Assembly (NCBI GenBank): GCA_001602415.1
Contig: CP012155.1
Span: forward strand, 2,536,223-2,600,222
DNA length: 64,000 nucleotides
Direction of reading: 5' to 3'
Source of the DNA: Bacteroidetes bacterium UKL13-3
GTDB lineage: Bacteria > Bacteroidota > Bacteroidia > UKL13-3
The notes beneath the pieces were generated by a model. That model ran no database searches. It was not told the DNA's origin and saw nothing but the letters and a program-made list of their open reading frames with translations. The translations under genes were made by a program, and so were the position numbers. Each line of letters opens with the position of its first letter. Position 1 is the stretch's first letter. Shown piece by piece: positions 62,116-64,000 of the stretch.

Positions 62116-62147
62116 TGTGTGGAGTCTGTTATTATTGCTGCTAACGT

Positions 62148-63884
62148 CAGAGTGTGAAAAAACACAATCCACAATCTTTATGGTAAAACTAGTTGAAAAA
62201 GGGAAAGAAACAATGTGAGTTGTGTTGTTTTTTTGCAGTAACAAAATGGACTACATCACCGCACACAACCGCCACCAAGTGAGCTTTGGCAGCTTGGAAG
62301 ATGCAATTGAAAACGATAATCCAGTAAGAGTAATTGAAGCATTTGTTGAAGCACTGGATTTACCTTCATTAAACTTTATAATAAAAAAAATGCAAGCAGA
62401 AGGTCGTCCTGCATTCAACCCTAAAGTGTTTTTAAAAATATACTTTTATGGTTATGTAAATGGCATACGCAGCAGCCGCAGGTTAGAGAAAGAGTGCAAG
62501 CGCAATATTGAGTTGCAATGGCTAATAGGCAAGCTTGTTCCCAACTATCATAGCATAGCAGACTTTAGAAAAGAGAATCCCCAAGCATTAAAAAACACAT
62601 TCAAACTGTTTGTTAGCTTTTTAAAAGATGCATCTCTAGTATCAGGCAATACAATTGCAATTGATGGAACAAAAATGCGAGCACACAATAGCAAGAAGAA
62701 TAATTATAATCCAAAGAAAATAGAACGCCACTTAAAATACATAGAAGAAAAAACTAATGAATATTTAACAGCAATAGAAGTTAATGATGCAAATGAAAGC
62801 ACAGTAAAAATTAGTGAAGTAACACAGAGGATAGCACTCCTGAAACAAAACAAAATAGAGTATGAGCAACTTGCCCAACAACTCGAACAAAGCGGAGATC
62901 CTCAAGTGAGTACAACTGATACCGATGCAAGAGCATTGCTTGTACAAGGTCAAGTAGTAGAGGTAAGTTACAATATGCAAGCAGCGGTAGATGATAAACA
63001 TAAATTGGTAGTAGCCACACACACCATCAACCGCAATGATCGCAATGCGCTATCCGATATTGCAGCCGAAGCTAAAGCCAACTTAAATGCAACTAGCCTC
63101 ACAGCCATCAGCGATAAAGGTTACCACAATGGTCGCCAATTGCAAGAATGTTTTGATAACAACATCACCACCATATGTGCGCATCAAGAGATAGTAAATA
63201 GCAATGTAAAAGGGACTACACCAGAATATTTAGTAACAAAATTTACATATAACAAACAAGACGATACCTACACCTGCCCACAAGGCGAAACATTACGCAC
63301 ACAAGGAACTTGGCATACCAAAGTAAGCACAAACAGTTATCAGTTTAAAAAATACCGCACACCATCATGCAAAACTTGTGCAGTAAAAAATCTTTGTACT
63401 GGAAGAGAAAAAGGCGGACGAGAAATAGATAGAAGTGAATTTGCAGACATAGTAGAAGCCAACAACAAACGCTACCAAGCCAACCAAGCATTATACCGCA
63501 CACGTCAAGAAATTAATGAGCATATATTTGGCACCATCAAACGCAAATGGGGATATTATTATACCAACCTTAAAGGTTTGGAAAAAGTAAACGGAGAATT
63601 TGCATTAATCATGACAGTTTACAACCTCAAACGATGCATCAATATATTGGGTGTTGAACCATTGATTGAAAAACTGAAAAAATGGGTACCCAATTACAAA
63701 AGGATAGCTCATACTTTTTCAAAACCGACCTTTTTAGAGTTGATACCGTGTACTTTTTTTCATCAACAAAAGTTAGCAGCATAAAAAATTGCTATGCTGA
63801 AATGCAAGCAAATCATTTCCAATCCAATTTTACGAAGTCAATTTTGATTGATTCAAGTGAAAAATTGAGTTTTTTCACATCCTG
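62148..63884 (+). mobile_element. IS1182-family element in an attC-like core
   Basis: 1737 bp. The left end CAGAGTGTGAAAAAACACAA and the right end (reverse strand) CAGGATGTGAAAAAACTCAA form terminal inverted repeats. The 4-bp word ACGT stands on both sides (62144-62147 and 63885-63888) and is a likely target duplication. Removing the element and one ACGT joins TGCTAACGT to TTCGCGGCC, giving a normal site start. Confidence 0.85.
62246..63784 (+). CDS. IS1182-family transposase
   Basis: 512 residues from ATG 62246 (frame open from 62222). Start MDYITAHNRHQVSFGSLEDA; N-terminal DUF772-type domain (FNPKVFLKIYFYGYVNGIRS) and SIADFRKENPQALKNTFKLF. DDE residues in GNTIAIDGTKMRAHNSKKNN and LTAISDKGYHNGRQLQECFD, and the Glu late in the protein (EINEHIFGTIKRKWGYYYTN). 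A Cys cluster (PSCKTCAVKNLC) precedes the last motif. Frame intact. Confidence 0.93.
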   Translation: MDYITAHNRHQVSFGSLEDAIENDNPVRVIEAFVEALDLPSLNFIIKKMQAEGRPAFNPKVFLKIYFYGYVNGIRSSRRLEKECKRNIELQWLIGKLVPNYHSIADFRKENPQALKNTFKLFVSFLKDASLVSGNTIAIDGTKMRAHNSKKNNYNPKKIERHLKYIEEKTNEYLTAIEVNDANESTVKISEVTQRIALLKQNKIEYEQLAQQLEQSGDPQVSTTDTDARALLVQGQVVEVSYNMQAAVDDKHKLVVATHTINRNDRNALSDIAAEAKANLNATSLTAISDKGYHNGRQLQECFDNNITTICAHQEIVNSNVKGTTPEYLVTKFTYNKQDDTYTCPQGETLRTQGTWHTKVSTNSYQFKKYRTPSCKTCAVKNLCTGREKGGREIDRSEFADIVEANNKRYQANQALYRTRQEINEHIFGTIKRKWGYYYTNLKGLEKVNGEFALIMTVYNLKRCINILGVEPLIEKLKKWVPNYKRIAHTFSKPTFLELIPCTFFHQQKLAA

Positions 63885-64000
63885 ACGTTTCGCGGCCTGA
63901 CGCAGGTGCCGGCTACGGATGGTTAATTTGTCCTGCTAAGATAAAAAATAAATGCGAAGAAAAATGCCTAGGCTACTGAATTAGCGGCACTTGCCGTTCA
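63885..64000. repeat. attC-like site 9, split by IS1182 and cut by window end
   Basis: Begins ACGTTTCGCGGCCTGACGC and contains TTAATTTGTCCTGCTAAGAT, as sites 3, 7 and 8. The arm GCAGGTGCCGGCTA has a partial partner, TAGCGGCACTTGCCG, at the window edge. The right core lies beyond the window. Confidence 0.65.

Larger units (their letters stand above)
60016..62141. repeat. tandem duplication of a 1063-bp cassette
   Basis: The units 60016-61078 and 61079-62141 each start at TAACGTT, hold an attC-like site and one secreted-protein gene on the minus strand, and appear identical over their whole length (the two encoded proteins agree from Met 61052/62115 to the stop). A third TAACGT at 62142 begins the next site. 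The boundary of the repeat is exactly the site core. Confidence 0.95.

Overview
The window looks like chromosomal DNA of a Bacteroidota bacterium (Chitinophagia/Saprospiria-like, AT-rich). The evidence is three secreted proteins with type IX secretion (T9SS) C-terminal sorting domains, SulP plus DUF2490 genes, a fused alpha/beta 2-oxoacid dehydrogenase E1, a kynurenine mono-oxygenase/kynureninase pair, REP-like TTGAGCGAAGTCGAAACC repeats, and TTG-N18-TANNTTTG type promoters.

Left part (1-32.4 kb): mostly ordinary core genes. A metal-handling locus (small Cys protein, Met/His-rich lipoprotein, TonB receptor, TolC, CusRS-like two-component pair) is broken at an IS200 copy: a truncated receptor and a truncated TolC gene face each other across the element. 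Next come SulP, MATE and EamA transporters, yicC-gmk-nadD, pth, a threonine dehydrogenase-like epimerase, a thioesterase, and an AAA ATPase gene bracketed by palindromic repeats. These are followed by T9SS proteins, the E1 fusion, transaldolase, a doubly truncated S9 peptidase next to a 69-bp tandem repeat, kmo, kynU, a GLFV dehydrogenase and a large T9SS adhesin.

Right part (32.5-64 kb): accessory DNA. Its organising element is a family of about 130-bp imperfect palindromes with TAACGTT at one end and GTTANNN at the other, placed between almost all genes or gene groups. Most genes lie on the minus strand with their stop codon a few bases from one of these sites. This is the layout of integron gene cassettes and attC sites; no integron integrase is in the window. 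The cargo is defence-like or unknown: a HaeIII-type restriction-modification pair between 0.87-kb direct repeats, an HD plus HSP90-type ATPase protein, a DUF433/DUF5615 toxin-antitoxin pair, an Mrr-type nuclease with a membrane partner, secreted proteins, an erythromycin-esterase-like protein, and a perfectly tandem-duplicated 1063-bp cassette. Two IS110 copies and one IS1182 copy have entered the same TAACGTT core of these sites. The IS110 leader can be drawn as a bridge RNA whose internal loop resembles that core.

Inside the array (46.4-55.8 kb) lies a complete ribosomal-peptide (RiPP) cluster of the grasp-with-spasm type: HlyD adaptor, C39-peptidase ABC exporter and XRE regulator on the minus strand; precursor peptide, secreted unknown, ATP-grasp ligase, a 69-aa protein, a SPASM protein without radical-SAM cysteines, and TolC on the plus strand. 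All assignments come from reading the sequence; no database search was run.
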